Assembly (NCBI RefSeq): GCF_001552135.1
Contig: NZ_BCQP01000008.1
Span: 1 to 64,000, forward strand
Direction: 5' to 3'
Length of the DNA stretch: 64,000 nt
Origin: Actinomadura chibensis NBRC 106107
GTDB lineage: Bacteria > Actinomycetota > Actinomycetes > Streptosporangiales > Streptosporangiaceae
Made by a program: the position numbers and the translations under genes
Shown here: piece after piece, positions 25,166 to 32,916 of the stretch
Layout of the letters: each line of letters starts with the position of its first letter
Position numbering within the stretch: position 1 is the first letter of the stretch
The notes under the pieces: generated by a model
Told to the model about the DNA's origin: nothing
Database searches by the model: none
The model's input: the letters and a program-made list of their open reading frames with translations, nothing else

Positions 25166-26200
25166 ATGATCAACCCGGGGGCGTGGGCGCGGGACCGGCT
25201 CGGCGAGCGGGGGCTCGCGCTCCTCCTGCTGGCGGGCCTGCTCGCGCTGACGGTCGTGCCGCTGGTGGCGCTGCCCGCCACGCGGTGCAAGGTCTTCGGC
25301 GCGGGCTGCCCCCGACCGGAGCCCGAGGTGCTCGCCGACCCGGTCGCCGTGAAGAAGGCGCCGACGCCGCTGGAGGCGGCCACGAGCGGGGCGTACGTGG
25401 CGCTCGGCGACTCGTACTCGGCGGGCGTCGGCGCGGAGGCGACCGTGTCCGACCGCAACCCGCTCGACCGGTGCCACCGGACGTCCAAGGCGTACTACCA
25501 CGAGGTCGCGCAGGCGTTCCGGTTCGCGCGGGGCAGCGCGTTCTGGGCCTGCTCGGGCGCGACGATCAAGGACCTGCGCGACGGGCGGGGCGGTGAGCCG
25601 TCCCAGCTCGGCCGCCTCGGCGCCGACACGAGCCTGGTCACGCTGAGCATCGGCGGCAACGACGTCGGGTTCGCCAAGGTCCTCGCCGGGTGCGTCATCA
25701 AGCTGCCGTGGAGCAAGAGCTGCACCGGGCAGGGCGAGGACGTCGCCGGCCGCCTCGCCGCGCTCCGCCAGACGCTGCCCGGCCTGCTGGACGAGATCCG
25801 CGCCAGGGCGCCCCGCGCGCGGGTGATCGTGATGGGCTACCCGAAGGCGTTCTCCGAGGTCGACGGGGTGGGCGGGGACAACATCAGCGTGTCCGACCAG
25901 CGCTGGCTGAACGCGCGGGCCTACGACCTCGGCCGGCTCGTCCAGCAGTCGGCGGCGGAGGCGGACGCGCGGATCGCCGCCCGCCACGGCCAGGGCAGCG
26001 TCGAGTACGTCGACGCCTACAGCGCGTTCGCCGGGCACGAGGTGGGCAGCGCCGCCCCGTACATGAACGGCCTGCTGCTGAACCTGTCGGCCCTCGAAGC
26101 GGAGCCGCGCAGCTACCACCCGACCGTCGCCGGGCAGCACGCGCTCGCCGAACTGTTCATCGAGCAGGTCAAGAAGGGCCCCGGCCGCCCCCTGAACTAG
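25166..26200 (+). CDS. Membrane-anchored or secreted SGNH/GDSL hydrolase
   Basis: 344 residues. An N-terminal hydrophobic segment (GLALLLLAGLLALTVVPLVAL) is a signal anchor. The esterase domain shows block I GDSYSAGVG (nucleophile Ser), the conserved Gly, block III SIGGNDVGF (Asn of the oxyanion hole) and block V YHPTVAGQ (catalytic His). Paired cysteines (DRCHRT, WACSG, GCVIK, KSCTG) fit a secreted fold like Streptomyces SGNH lipases. It would hydrolyse esters outside the membrane. AGGAG just upstream favours ATG 25166; ATGs at 25154 and 25145 are alternatives. Confidence 0.87.
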   Translation: MINPGAWARDRLGERGLALLLLAGLLALTVVPLVALPATRCKVFGAGCPRPEPEVLADPVAVKKAPTPLEAATSGAYVALGDSYSAGVGAEATVSDRNPLDRCHRTSKAYYHEVAQAFRFARGSAFWACSGATIKDLRDGRGGEPSQLGRLGADTSLVTLSIGGNDVGFAKVLAGCVIKLPWSKSCTGQGEDVAGRLAALRQTLPGLLDEIRARAPRARVIVMGYPKAFSEVDGVGGDNISVSDQRWLNARAYDLGRLVQQSAAEADARIAARHGQGSVEYVDAYSAFAGHEVGSAAPYMNGLLLNLSALEAEPRSYHPTVAGQHALAELFIEQVKKGPGRPLN

Positions 26201-26221
26201 CGCGCTGGTCGAGTGCCGGGG

Positions 26222-26794
26222 TCAGCGCGGGAGGGCGCGTTCCACGGCGACCGCCACCAGGTCGTCGACGTCCTCGTCGGAGAACACGCCCGGCAGGGTG
26301 AGGTGTTCGACGATGAGCCAGTTCAGCGCGAGGTAGAGCAGGCGCACCGAGGTGGCGTCGCCGGGGAGGCCGGAGGCGAGGTGCTGGGCGACGTTGGCCT
26401 CGACGTCGGCGCGGACGCGTTCGGTCAGGACGGCGCGCAGGTCGGGACGCCGGGTCGCCTCCAGCCGCAGTTCGAGCAGCGCGAGGTAGCCGGTGCGGAA
26501 CTCGGAGATCCGGCCGACCGTCTCGCGCAGCACCTCGACGACCTTGGCGGGGTCGCGCGGCCCGGCGGCCATCCCGGCGAGGGCGCGGGCGTCCGGCTGG
26601 AGGCGCTCGTAGATCCGGCCGCCGGCCTGGGTGAGCAGGTCGTCCCGGTTGGCGAAGTAGTTGGACGCGGTGCCGACCGGGACGCCCGCCTCGGCGTCCA
26701 CCGCGCGGAAGGTGAGCCCGCGCGCCCCCTCCCTGGCGAGCACCTCGATCGCGGCGTCGACGAGGGCGGTCCGCCGCTCGGTGTTACGGCGCAT
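26222..26794 (-). CDS. TetR-family transcriptional regulator
   Basis: 190 residues. The N-terminal DNA-binding domain is typical: RRTALVDAAIEVLAREGARGLTFRAVDAEAGVPVGTASNYFANRDDLL (helix-turn-helix around residues 28-47). The C-terminal ligand-binding part is helical. It is divergent from the dihydrofolate reductase-like gene, and the 73-nt gap between them carries a repeated AGTACTACG element, so it probably represses that gene and itself. The inducer is unknown. Confidence 0.9.
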   Translation of the reverse strand: MRRNTERRTALVDAAIEVLAREGARGLTFRAVDAEAGVPVGTASNYFANRDDLLTQAGGRIYERLQPDARALAGMAAGPRDPAKVVEVLRETVGRISEFRTGYLALLELRLEATRRPDLRAVLTERVRADVEANVAQHLASGLPGDATSVRLLYLALNWLIVEHLTLPGVFSDEDVDDLVAVAVERALPR

Positions 26795-26812
26795 GTTGAC
26801 ACCACTCCATCT

Positions 26813-26851
26813 GTAGTACTACGTTCAAACCACTTCAAGCAGAGTACTACG
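26813..26851. promoter_or_regulatory. Candidate TetR operator: palindrome GTAGTACTAC plus repeated AGTACTACG
   Basis: GTAGTACTAC (26813-26822) is a perfect 10-bp palindrome. The 9-mer AGTACTACG occurs at 26815 and again at 26843 in the same orientation, 28 bp apart. Both lie in the divergent promoter gap between the TetR gene and the reductase gene. The region is much more AT-rich than its surroundings. Confidence 0.55.
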
Positions 26852-26867
26852 AACGGAGTGCGAATAG

Positions 26868-27443
26868 ATGCGAAAGCTCGTCTACTACGTCGGCGTCAGC
26901 ATCGACGGCTACCTCGCCGGCCCCGGCGGCGAGATCGACTTCTATCCGCTCGGGGACGACATGGCTGCCTGGATCAACGAGCGTTACCCGGAGACCCTCC
27001 CCACGCACGTCCGCGCCCAGGTCGGCTTGCAGGACGCCCCGAACAAGCGGTTCGACACGCTGGTGATGGGGCTCGGGACCTACCAGCCCGCGCTCGACAT
27101 CGGCGTGACCAGCCCTTACGTGCACCTCCGGCAGTACGTCGCGTCCACGTCCCTGGACGAGATCGCCGACCCGTCCGTGGAGCTGGTCAGGGACGGGCTC
27201 GCCACCGTCCGCGAGCTGAAGGCCGAGGACGGCGGCGAGGACATCTGGCTCTGCGGCGGCGGCAGGCTCGCGGCGGCCGTCCTCCCCGAGATCGACGAGC
27301 TGATCGTCAAGAGCTATCCGGTGGTGGCCGGGGCCGGGATCCCCGCGTTCGCGGGCGGGTTCGATCCGACGCCGTTCGCGCCGACCGCGCGCGAGTCGTT
27401 CGCGAACGGCGCGCAGGTGACCTGGTTCACGCGCGCTTCGTAG
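26868..27443 (+). CDS. Dihydrofolate reductase-family (RibD C-terminal-like) protein
   Basis: 191 residues. Recognisable blocks are MRKLVYYVGVSIDGYLAGPGGEIDF at the start, TLVMGLGTYQP (nucleotide-binding region) and DIWLCGGGRLAAAVLPEIDELIVKSYPVVAGAG near the C-terminus, as in the RibD/YwjB-like reductases that use NADPH. The true substrate of this subgroup is generally unknown and it is unlikely to be the housekeeping DHFR. It is divergent from a TetR regulator that likely controls it. Confidence 0.85.
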   Translation: MRKLVYYVGVSIDGYLAGPGGEIDFYPLGDDMAAWINERYPETLPTHVRAQVGLQDAPNKRFDTLVMGLGTYQPALDIGVTSPYVHLRQYVASTSLDEIADPSVELVRDGLATVRELKAEDGGEDIWLCGGGRLAAAVLPEIDELIVKSYPVVAGAGIPAFAGGFDPTPFAPTARESFANGAQVTWFTRAS

Positions 27444-27478
27444 GCTGGAGGACGGTACACCCGCCGATAGGGGGCCCG

Positions 27479-28459
27479 ATGGCCGTCACCATGGCGCTCG
27501 CCGGGGACACGATGCTCGGCCGCGGCGTGGCGGACCGGATCGCCGCGTCCGGCACACGCGGGCTGTTCTCCGGCGGCGTGCGCGAGGCGTTCGCGGACGC
27601 CGACCTGGCGCTCGTGAACCTGGAATGCTGCGTGTCCGACCGCGGACGGCGCTGGGACGAGTTCGGCAAGGCGTTCCACTTCCGCGCGCCCCCCGCCGCC
27701 GCCGACGCGCTCGCGGACCTCGGCGTCGACTGCGTGACCCTCGCCAACAACCACGCCCTCGACTACGGGACGGACGCCCTCACCGACACGCTCGGCCATC
27801 TCCGTCGGGCCGGTGTGTCGGCGGTCGGCGCCGGTCAGGACGTCGCCGAGGCGTGGGAGTGCGCCGTCCTCGAAGCCGGGGGAGCGAGGATCGCGGTGGT
27901 GGGCGTCACCGACCACCCGTCCGACTTCGCGGCCGGGCGGGGACGGCCGGGCGTCGCGTACGCCGACCTGGGGAAGGGCGTGCCGGGGCACCTGCTGGAG
28001 CGGATCGGGCGGCTGCGGGCGGAGCACGACGCCGTGATCGTGCTCCCGCACTGGGGGCCGAACATGACGGGGGAGCCGCTGCGCTACGTCCGGCGGGCCG
28101 CCGGGCAGATCGTGGACGCGGGCGCGACGCTCGTCGCGGGCAGCTCCGCGCACGTCTTCCACGGCGTGGACGTGCCCGTCCTGTTCGACATGGGCGACTT
28201 CATCGACGACTACGCCGTGGACGAGAGGCTCCGCAACGACCTGGGCCTGCTGTTCCTGGTCACGCTCGACGTCTCCGGGGACGGCGCCCGGCCGTCCCGG
28301 ATCGAGGCGGTGCCGCTGCGCCTCGACTTCGCGAGCACGCGCCTCGCCGGGGACGCCGACCGCCGCTGGATCGGCGAGCGGTTCACCCGCGCCTGCGCCG
28401 CGCTCGGCACGGACGTCGAGCCCCGCGGCGACCGGCTGGTCGTCGACGTCGCGGCCTGA
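27479..28459 (+). CDS. CapA-family (poly-gamma-glutamate synthesis type) metallophosphatase-like protein
   Basis: 326 residues. Family blocks: LAGDTMLGRGV (metal-binding Asp), LVNLECCVSD, LANNHALDYG (Asn-His), VIVLPHWGPNM and AGSSAHVFHG. CapA proteins have a calcineurin-like phosphoesterase fold; the founding member is required for poly-gamma-glutamate capsule export, but many soluble homologues, like this one without a signal peptide, have no known role. A TAGGCT -10 box about 34 nt upstream gives a short leader. It converges with the SDR gene with one base between stops. Confidence 0.84.
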   Translation: MAVTMALAGDTMLGRGVADRIAASGTRGLFSGGVREAFADADLALVNLECCVSDRGRRWDEFGKAFHFRAPPAAADALADLGVDCVTLANNHALDYGTDALTDTLGHLRRAGVSAVGAGQDVAEAWECAVLEAGGARIAVVGVTDHPSDFAAGRGRPGVAYADLGKGVPGHLLERIGRLRAEHDAVIVLPHWGPNMTGEPLRYVRRAAGQIVDAGATLVAGSSAHVFHGVDVPVLFDMGDFIDDYAVDERLRNDLGLLFLVTLDVSGDGARPSRIEAVPLRLDFASTRLAGDADRRWIGERFTRACAALGTDVEPRGDRLVVDVAA

Positions 28460-28460
28460 C

Positions 28461-29360
28461 TCAGAGCGGGTCGCCGAGGGGGCCGTGCTCGTCGACCAGG
28501 GCCTCCGCCCAGTGGGCGGCGAAGTCGGGCTGGGTGCCGTCCACGTCGGTGAACCCGTACTCCTCGTAGAGGCTCCAGGTGGCGAGGGCGCGTCCGGTTT
28601 TACGCATGACGTCCGGGTCGGCGGCGAGGTGCGCGACGGCGCGGCCGAGATACGCCGGGGTCTCGGAGTACGCGAAGTGCGGATCCTGGGCGATCGCGTC
28701 GCGCCAGGTGGCCTCGGTGACGCCGAAATGGTCCAGGACGGCCTCCGAGCGCAGGAACCCGGGCGTGATCGCGACGGCGGCGACCCCGTGCGGCCGCAGC
28801 TCGGCCGCCTGCGCGACGGCCAGCCTGATCACCGTCGACTTCGCCAGGTCGTAGAAGAACGAGCCGCGGTAGCGGGCGGTGTTGCCGTCGGTCACCTCCA
28901 CGACGAGGCCGCGCCCGCGGGCGACCAGCAGCGGCAGGACGAACCTGCTGGTGATCACGTGCGTCTCCACCGCCTGGCGCAGCAGCCGCAGTCCGGTGTC
29001 GAGGTCCTGCTCCCACAGCGGGTGCTCCCAGTCGGTCAGCGGGTCGCCGCCCCAGACCGAGTCGACCAGGAGGTCGAGCCGCCCGTCCCGCTCGGCGGCG
29101 ATCCGGTCGGCGAGCGCGCGGACCTCGTCCGGCCTGCTGTGATCGACCTGGACGGCGATCCCGACGCCGCCCGCCTCGGTGACCTGGCTCGCGGTCTCCT
29201 CGATGGTCTCCGGGCGGTCGAGCCCGGCGCGCGCGGAGCCGCTGCTGCGGCCCGTCACGTAGACGGTCGCCCCGGCGGCGCCGAGCTGGACGGCGATGCC
29301 CCGCCCGCCGCCCCGGGTGGCCCCGGCGACGAGGGCGACGTGTCCGGTCAGGTCCGGCAT
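28461..29360 (-). CDS. Short-chain dehydrogenase/reductase (SDR)
   Basis: 299 residues with the classical SDR layout: cofactor loop VAGATRGGGRGIAVQLG (a G-rich T-G-x3-G-x-G variant), VTGRSSGSA after strand 2 (Arg suggests NADPH), and a catalytic YDLAK (Tyr-x3-Lys). The NNAG motif is replaced by SVWGG. It lies 10 nt downstream of a TetR gene on the same strand and is probably co-transcribed and repressed by it. The substrate is unknown; such pairs often respond to xenobiotic or lipophilic compounds. Confidence 0.87.
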   Translation of the reverse strand: MPDLTGHVALVAGATRGGGRGIAVQLGAAGATVYVTGRSSGSARAGLDRPETIEETASQVTEAGGVGIAVQVDHSRPDEVRALADRIAAERDGRLDLLVDSVWGGDPLTDWEHPLWEQDLDTGLRLLRQAVETHVITSRFVLPLLVARGRGLVVEVTDGNTARYRGSFFYDLAKSTVIRLAVAQAAELRPHGVAAVAITPGFLRSEAVLDHFGVTEATWRDAIAQDPHFAYSETPAYLGRAVAHLAADPDVMRKTGRALATWSLYEEYGFTDVDGTQPDFAAHWAEALVDEHGPLGDPL

Positions 29361-29370
29361 GGTTCCTCCT

Positions 29371-29952
29371 TCACGGGACGTGCGGCGACAGGACGGCGTC
29401 CAACTCGCGGGCGAGGCGGTCGGCGAGCGCGCCCTCCCGGTCGAGGGCCCAGTTGAGCCCGGCCCCGGCGAGGACGGCCTGGACGGTCCCGGCGAGGGCT
29501 TTCGCGTCGGTCCCCGGACGGAGCTCGCCCGTGGCCGCCGCCTCGGAGAGGAGCGCCTCGACCAGCTCCCCGTTCGCCCGGTGGACGGCCAGCGCGCGCT
29601 CGTGCAACTCGGGGTCGGTGAGGTCCAGGCACAGGAAGGCCAGGTGGTTCGCGTACCGCTCCGGCGTCGCCATCTCCGCCATCGACTCGACCGCGAACGC
29701 GCGCAGCGCCGCCAGCGCGGAGCCGTGTCCGTTCCGCCGCCGGGACGTCGCCGTCTCCCGGACGGACTGGTCCGCCAGCGCGAGCAGCAGCCCCCGCTTG
29801 GACCCGAACCGCTGGACGAGCGTCCCCGGCACGACCCCGGCCTCCTCCGCCACCGCGGCGAGGGTGAGCCTCGCGGGCCCGACGCGTCCGATCACCTCGA
29901 CCGCCGCCCGCAGGATCACGGCGTCGTCCACCCGGCGCGGCCGTCCCGCCAT
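29371..29952 (-). CDS. TetR-family transcriptional regulator (autoregulated)
   Basis: 193 residues. N-terminal helix-turn-helix: ILRAAVEVIGRVGPARLTLAAVAEEAGVVPGTLVQRFGSKRGLLLAL. The C-terminal domain matches the TetR_C group with a long helical core. ATG 29952 is preferred (GGAGG five bases upstream); a GTG at 29955 is adjacent. Thirteen bases upstream of the ATG is a perfect AT-rich inverted repeat, the obvious operator, so it should repress itself and the downstream SDR. Confidence 0.9.
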   Translation of the reverse strand: MAGRPRRVDDAVILRAAVEVIGRVGPARLTLAAVAEEAGVVPGTLVQRFGSKRGLLLALADQSVRETATSRRRNGHGSALAALRAFAVESMAEMATPERYANHLAFLCLDLTDPELHERALAVHRANGELVEALLSEAAATGELRPGTDAKALAGTVQAVLAGAGLNWALDREGALADRLARELDAVLSPHVP

Positions 29953-29964
29953 CACGTCCTCCCA

Positions 29965-29990
29965 TTAATAAATGTACAGTCATTTATTAA
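29965..29990. promoter_or_regulatory. TetR operator: TTAATAAATG-N6-CATTTATTAA
   Basis: Perfect inverted repeat with 10-bp arms and a 6-bp spacer (TACAGT), strikingly AT-rich in a very GC-rich region and placed over the promoter of the tetR-SDR pair. Confidence 0.8.
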
Positions 29991-29996
29991 ACCACA

Positions 29997-30029
29997 CGCG
30001 AGAAGGCGCGGGTGACGCGCCTCCTCGCG
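29997..30029 (-). terminator. Terminator hairpin after the nitronate monooxygenase gene
   Basis: 14-bp arms with one mismatch (CGCGAGAAGGCGCG against CGCGCCTCCTCGCG) close a 5-nt loop, starting 23 nt past the stop codon on the minus strand. Confidence 0.6.
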
Positions 30030-30052
30030 GGTCGCCGCGTCGCCCCGGAGGG

Positions 30053-31189
30053 TCAGTCCGCTCCGGTGATCGCGTTGAGGCGTTCGACGGCGGTGGCGAA
30101 GTCGTCCACCATGTCGTAGACGACCTGGCGGGCGGGCCGGACGGTGTTCATGAGGCCCACGCACTGCCCGACGAAGTAGTTCGCGAGCTCACGCGCGCCC
30201 GGGTTGCCGGACTCGGCGACCTTGGTGATCTGCCGCATCGCGCCCTCGGCGACGATCATCTGGAGCGGCATGCCGAGCGGGCCGGGGCCCGCGGGGCCGT
30301 CCCACTCGTCCGTCCAGGCGGAGCGGAGCTGGCGGGCGGGCTTGCCGGTGCGGGACCGCGACCTGACCGTGTCCCCGGACGTCGCGGCGAGCATCTTCGC
30401 CTTCACCGCCGGGGACGTCTCGGCCTCCTCGGTGGTGAGCCACACCGACCCGCACCACACGCCGGACGCGCCGAGCGCGAGCGCGGCGGCCATCTGCCGC
30501 CCGGTGGCGATCCCGCCCGCCGCCAGCACGGGGAGCGGGGCGACCGTGTCGACGACCTCGGGGACGAGCACCATCGTGGAGATCTCGCCGGTGTGCCCGC
30601 CCGCCTCGCCGCCCTGCGCGACGATCAGGTCCACCCCCGCCTCGACCTGGCGGCGGGCGTGCTCCGGCGTCCCGACCAGCGCGGCGACGGGGACGCCGCG
30701 CTCGCGCGCCAGTTCGGCCATGAGCGGGGGAGGGGTGCCGAGCGCGCTCGCGATGAGGCCGACCGGGTGGGCGAGCGACACCTCGATCAGCTCGGTCGCG
30801 CCCGCCGCGGTGACCCGCGCGCCGCCGCGCGCCTCGGCCCGCCGGGCCTGCTCGACGTCGGGGAGCGGGACGCCGTACCTGGCGAACAGGTCGGCGAGGA
30901 ACGCCCAGTGCTCGTCGGGGATCGCGGCGAGCATGGCGTCCAGCCCGCCGCCGCCCGCCGCCGACTCGTCGATCTTCCCGGGGACGAGGACGTCCACGCC
31001 GTAGGGGCGGCCGCCGACATGGTCGTCGATCCAGCGCAGCTCCGCGTCGAGCCGGTCGGGGGAGTGGGCGACGGCGCCGAGGACGCCGAACCCGCCCGCG
31101 TTGGTCACGGCGGCGACGACGTCCCGGCAGTGGCTGAAGGCGAACAGCGGGAACTCGATGCCGAACCGGCGGCAGACCTCGGTGTCCAT
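30053..31189 (-). CDS. Nitronate monooxygenase-family FMN enzyme
   Basis: 378 residues, TIM-barrel flavoprotein of the 2-nitropropane dioxygenase group, which oxidises alkyl nitronates with O2. Signatures: PLFAFSHCRDVVAAVTNAGGFGVLGA near the start, VDLIVAQGGEAGGHTGEISTMVLVP (phosphate-binding/active site region) and PVLAAGGIATGRQMAAALALGASGVWCGS (FMN phosphate site). It has its own promoter region with a palindrome identical in design to the one before the thiolase-like gene, so it is probably co-regulated with the pair upstream; in related gene sets such proteins act with lipid or ring catabolism. The specific substrate is not determined. Confidence 0.88.
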   Translation of the reverse strand: MDTEVCRRFGIEFPLFAFSHCRDVVAAVTNAGGFGVLGAVAHSPDRLDAELRWIDDHVGGRPYGVDVLVPGKIDESAAGGGGLDAMLAAIPDEHWAFLADLFARYGVPLPDVEQARRAEARGGARVTAAGATELIEVSLAHPVGLIASALGTPPPLMAELARERGVPVAALVGTPEHARRQVEAGVDLIVAQGGEAGGHTGEISTMVLVPEVVDTVAPLPVLAAGGIATGRQMAAALALGASGVWCGSVWLTTEEAETSPAVKAKMLAATSGDTVRSRSRTGKPARQLRSAWTDEWDGPAGPGPLGMPLQMIVAEGAMRQITKVAESGNPGARELANYFVGQCVGLMNTVRPARQVVYDMVDDFATAVERLNAITGAD

Positions 31190-31205
31190 GCGCCGACGCT
31201 AACGG

Positions 31206-31222
31206 CCCGAACGTCATTCGGT
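31206..31222. promoter_or_regulatory. Palindromic operator copy 1 (CCCGAACGTCATTCGGT)
   Basis: Arms CCGAA and TTCGG around CGTCA, centred about 25 nt before the nitronate monooxygenase ATG. It matches the operator at 32804-32826 at 14 of 17 positions. Confidence 0.65.
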
Positions 31223-31232
31223 CCAGAGGCGG

Positions 31233-31607
31233 TCACACCGGGCGGAAGAGGACGTACGACTCGCCCTCGTCCGGGTGGACGAACACCGCGCGCAGCGGGA
31301 GGCCCTCGCGCAGGACGGCGCGGTCGGCGCCGTCCAGGCGGGCGTGCAGCCACGGCCCCTCCGCCAGCTCGACGAGCGCCAGCACGGCGGGCGGGTCCTT
31401 CGGCAGGATCGTCCAGGTCACGAGGGTCGCGTCGCCGCTCGCCTCGGCCCAGGCGAGGTCCTCGTCGCCGCAGCCGGGGCAGGCGGGCGCGTCCGGCGCG
31501 AACCAGCGGTCGCACGCCGCGCACCGCCGGACGACGAGCCGCCCGGCGGCGGCGCCGTCGAAGAACGGGTCGGTGCGGCCGTCCCGCCGCAGGATGCCGA
31601 TCTCCAC
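31233..31607 (-). CDS. DUF35 zinc-ribbon/OB-fold protein, partner of a thiolase-like enzyme
   Basis: 124 residues. The N-terminal rubredoxin-like zinc ribbon has two pairs of cysteines (RRCAACDRWF and PACPGCGD); the C-terminal half is an OB-fold (ATLVTWTILP, WLHARLDG, VFVHPDEGESYVLF). DUF35 proteins are usually encoded beside thiolase-like proteins and form a complex with them, as with the Ltp2-ChsH2 aldolase of steroid side-chain breakdown. GTG 31607 starts 2 nt after the thiolase-like stop codon, so the two are translationally coupled. Confidence 0.87.
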   Translation of the reverse strand: MEIGILRRDGRTDPFFDGAAAGRLVVRRCAACDRWFAPDAPACPGCGDEDLAWAEASGDATLVTWTILPKDPPAVLALVELAEGPWLHARLDGADRAVLREGLPLRAVFVHPDEGESYVLFRPV

Positions 31608-31609
31608 GG

Positions 31610-32773
31610 CTAGGCCCCCTTCGGGTGCGGGCTGACGATCAGCGTCGAGTGGTGGTCGAGGATCCCGCCGTTCCCGCTGACCAGGATCACGTCGCTGGAC
31701 GGGGCCTGCCGCTCGCCGCCGTCCCCGCGCGCCTGGATCACCGCCTCCGACAGCGGCGTCATGCCCCACATGTAGTACGCGGAGAGCTGGCCCCCGCCGG
31801 TGTTGGTGGGCAGCGTCCCGCCGGGGCCGAGCGCGCCGGACGCGGCGAACGCGCCGCCCTCGCCCTTGCCGCAGAACCCGTAGTCCTCCAGCGACACGAG
31901 GACGGTGTAGGTGTAGCAGTCGTACAGCTCGCACACGTCCACGTCGGCGACGGTGATCCCGGCCATCTTCAGCGCCGCCGCGCCGGACGCCGCCGCGCCC
32001 GTCGCCAGGCCGAACTCGCTGCCGCGCTCCCTGCGGTGCCCCGGATGGCCCTGCCCCCACCCCCACACGTGGACGGGCGGACGGGCCAGGTCCCGCGCCC
32101 GGTCCGCGCTCGTCACGATGACGGCGATCGCGCCGTTGGAGACGAGGCAGCAGTCCAGCAGGTGCAGCGGCTCGGACACCCAGCGGGAGTTCTGGTGGTC
32201 CTCGATCGTGATCGGGTCCCGCAGCTGGGCGCGCGGGTTCCCGGCCGCCCACGCGCGGGTCGCCACGGCGATCGCGCCGAGCTGCTCGCTGGTGGTGCCG
32301 TAGCGGGACATGTGCCGCCGCGCGGCGAGCGCGTAGAACGAGGTGACGCTGCGCAGCCCGAGCGCCGCCGTCATCCCGCCGAACCCGTACCACTCGCGGG
32401 CGTCGCGGCCGTAGGCCGACCCGGCGGACCGCTCGGGGGTCAGCGGCGCGTCCGCGAACACGCACGCCACCGCGGTCGCGGACCCGCTCAGCACCGCCAT
32501 CGCCGCGTGGGACACCATCGCCCCGGCGGTCGCGCCGAACGCGTTGACCTGCGACAGCAGCCGAAGGTCGCGCAGGCCGAGGGTCTCGGCCAGTTCGATG
32601 CCGGGGGAGCCGCCCGTGCCGTGGCTGACGAGCAGGCCGTCCAGGTCGCCGGGGGACAGGCCCGCGTCGGCGGCGGCGAGCCGCACCGCGTCCGCGGCGA
32701 GCCGCCGCGGGCTCCGCCCGTACACCCGGCCGAGCTCGGTCATCCCGAGCCCGGCGATCGCAGCGCCGTCCAT
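31610..32773 (-). CDS. Thiolase-like lipid-transfer/aldolase-type protein lacking the catalytic Cys
   Basis: 387 residues of thiolase fold, SCP-x/Ltp subgroup (LLDCCLVSNGAIAVIVTSADRA, CELYDCYTYTVLVSLEDYGFCGKGEGG, GGTLPTNTGGGQLSAYYMWG). The N-terminal nucleophile position, normally a Cys in VN..C.SG, reads VNAFGATAG, so ordinary thiolysis is unlikely. Such proteins paired with a DUF35 partner can act as retro-aldolases (Ltp2 type) on acyl-CoA side chains; that is the best guess here. ATG 32773 is preceded by GAGGGGAG. A perfect palindrome centred 42 nt upstream is the likely operator. Confidence 0.83.
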   Translation of the reverse strand: MDGAAIAGLGMTELGRVYGRSPRRLAADAVRLAAADAGLSPGDLDGLLVSHGTGGSPGIELAETLGLRDLRLLSQVNAFGATAGAMVSHAAMAVLSGSATAVACVFADAPLTPERSAGSAYGRDAREWYGFGGMTAALGLRSVTSFYALAARRHMSRYGTTSEQLGAIAVATRAWAAGNPRAQLRDPITIEDHQNSRWVSEPLHLLDCCLVSNGAIAVIVTSADRARDLARPPVHVWGWGQGHPGHRRERGSEFGLATGAAASGAAALKMAGITVADVDVCELYDCYTYTVLVSLEDYGFCGKGEGGAFAASGALGPGGTLPTNTGGGQLSAYYMWGMTPLSEAVIQARGDGGERQAPSSDVILVSGNGGILDHHSTLIVSPHPKGA

Positions 32774-32803
32774 CGCCTCGCTCCCCTCACGCCCGGCGCC
32801 CAC

Positions 32804-32826
32804 CGTACCGAACGACGTTCGGTACG
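32804..32826. promoter_or_regulatory. Palindromic operator copy 2 (CGTACCGAAC-GAC-GTTCGGTACG)
   Basis: Perfect 10-bp arms with a 3-bp spacer ahead of the thiolase-like/DUF35 pair. The core ACCGAACGACGTTCGGT recurs with three changes before the nitronate monooxygenase gene. The size and symmetry suit a TetR-family repressor encoded elsewhere. Confidence 0.7.
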
Positions 32827-32858
32827 TTCCAGGGGGGCCGGGACGACGCCGCCCGCGC

Positions 32859-32904
32859 CCCCGGGGCGACGGGGACGCGGGCGACGGGCGCGGACGCCCC
32901 GGGG
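32859..32904 (-). terminator. Possible terminator after ehuA
   Basis: CCCCGGGGCG and CGCCCCGGGG form 10-bp arms around a 26-nt loop directly after the ehuA stop. The long loop makes this a weaker call. Confidence 0.35.
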
Positions 32905-32916
32905 ACGCGCGGCGGC

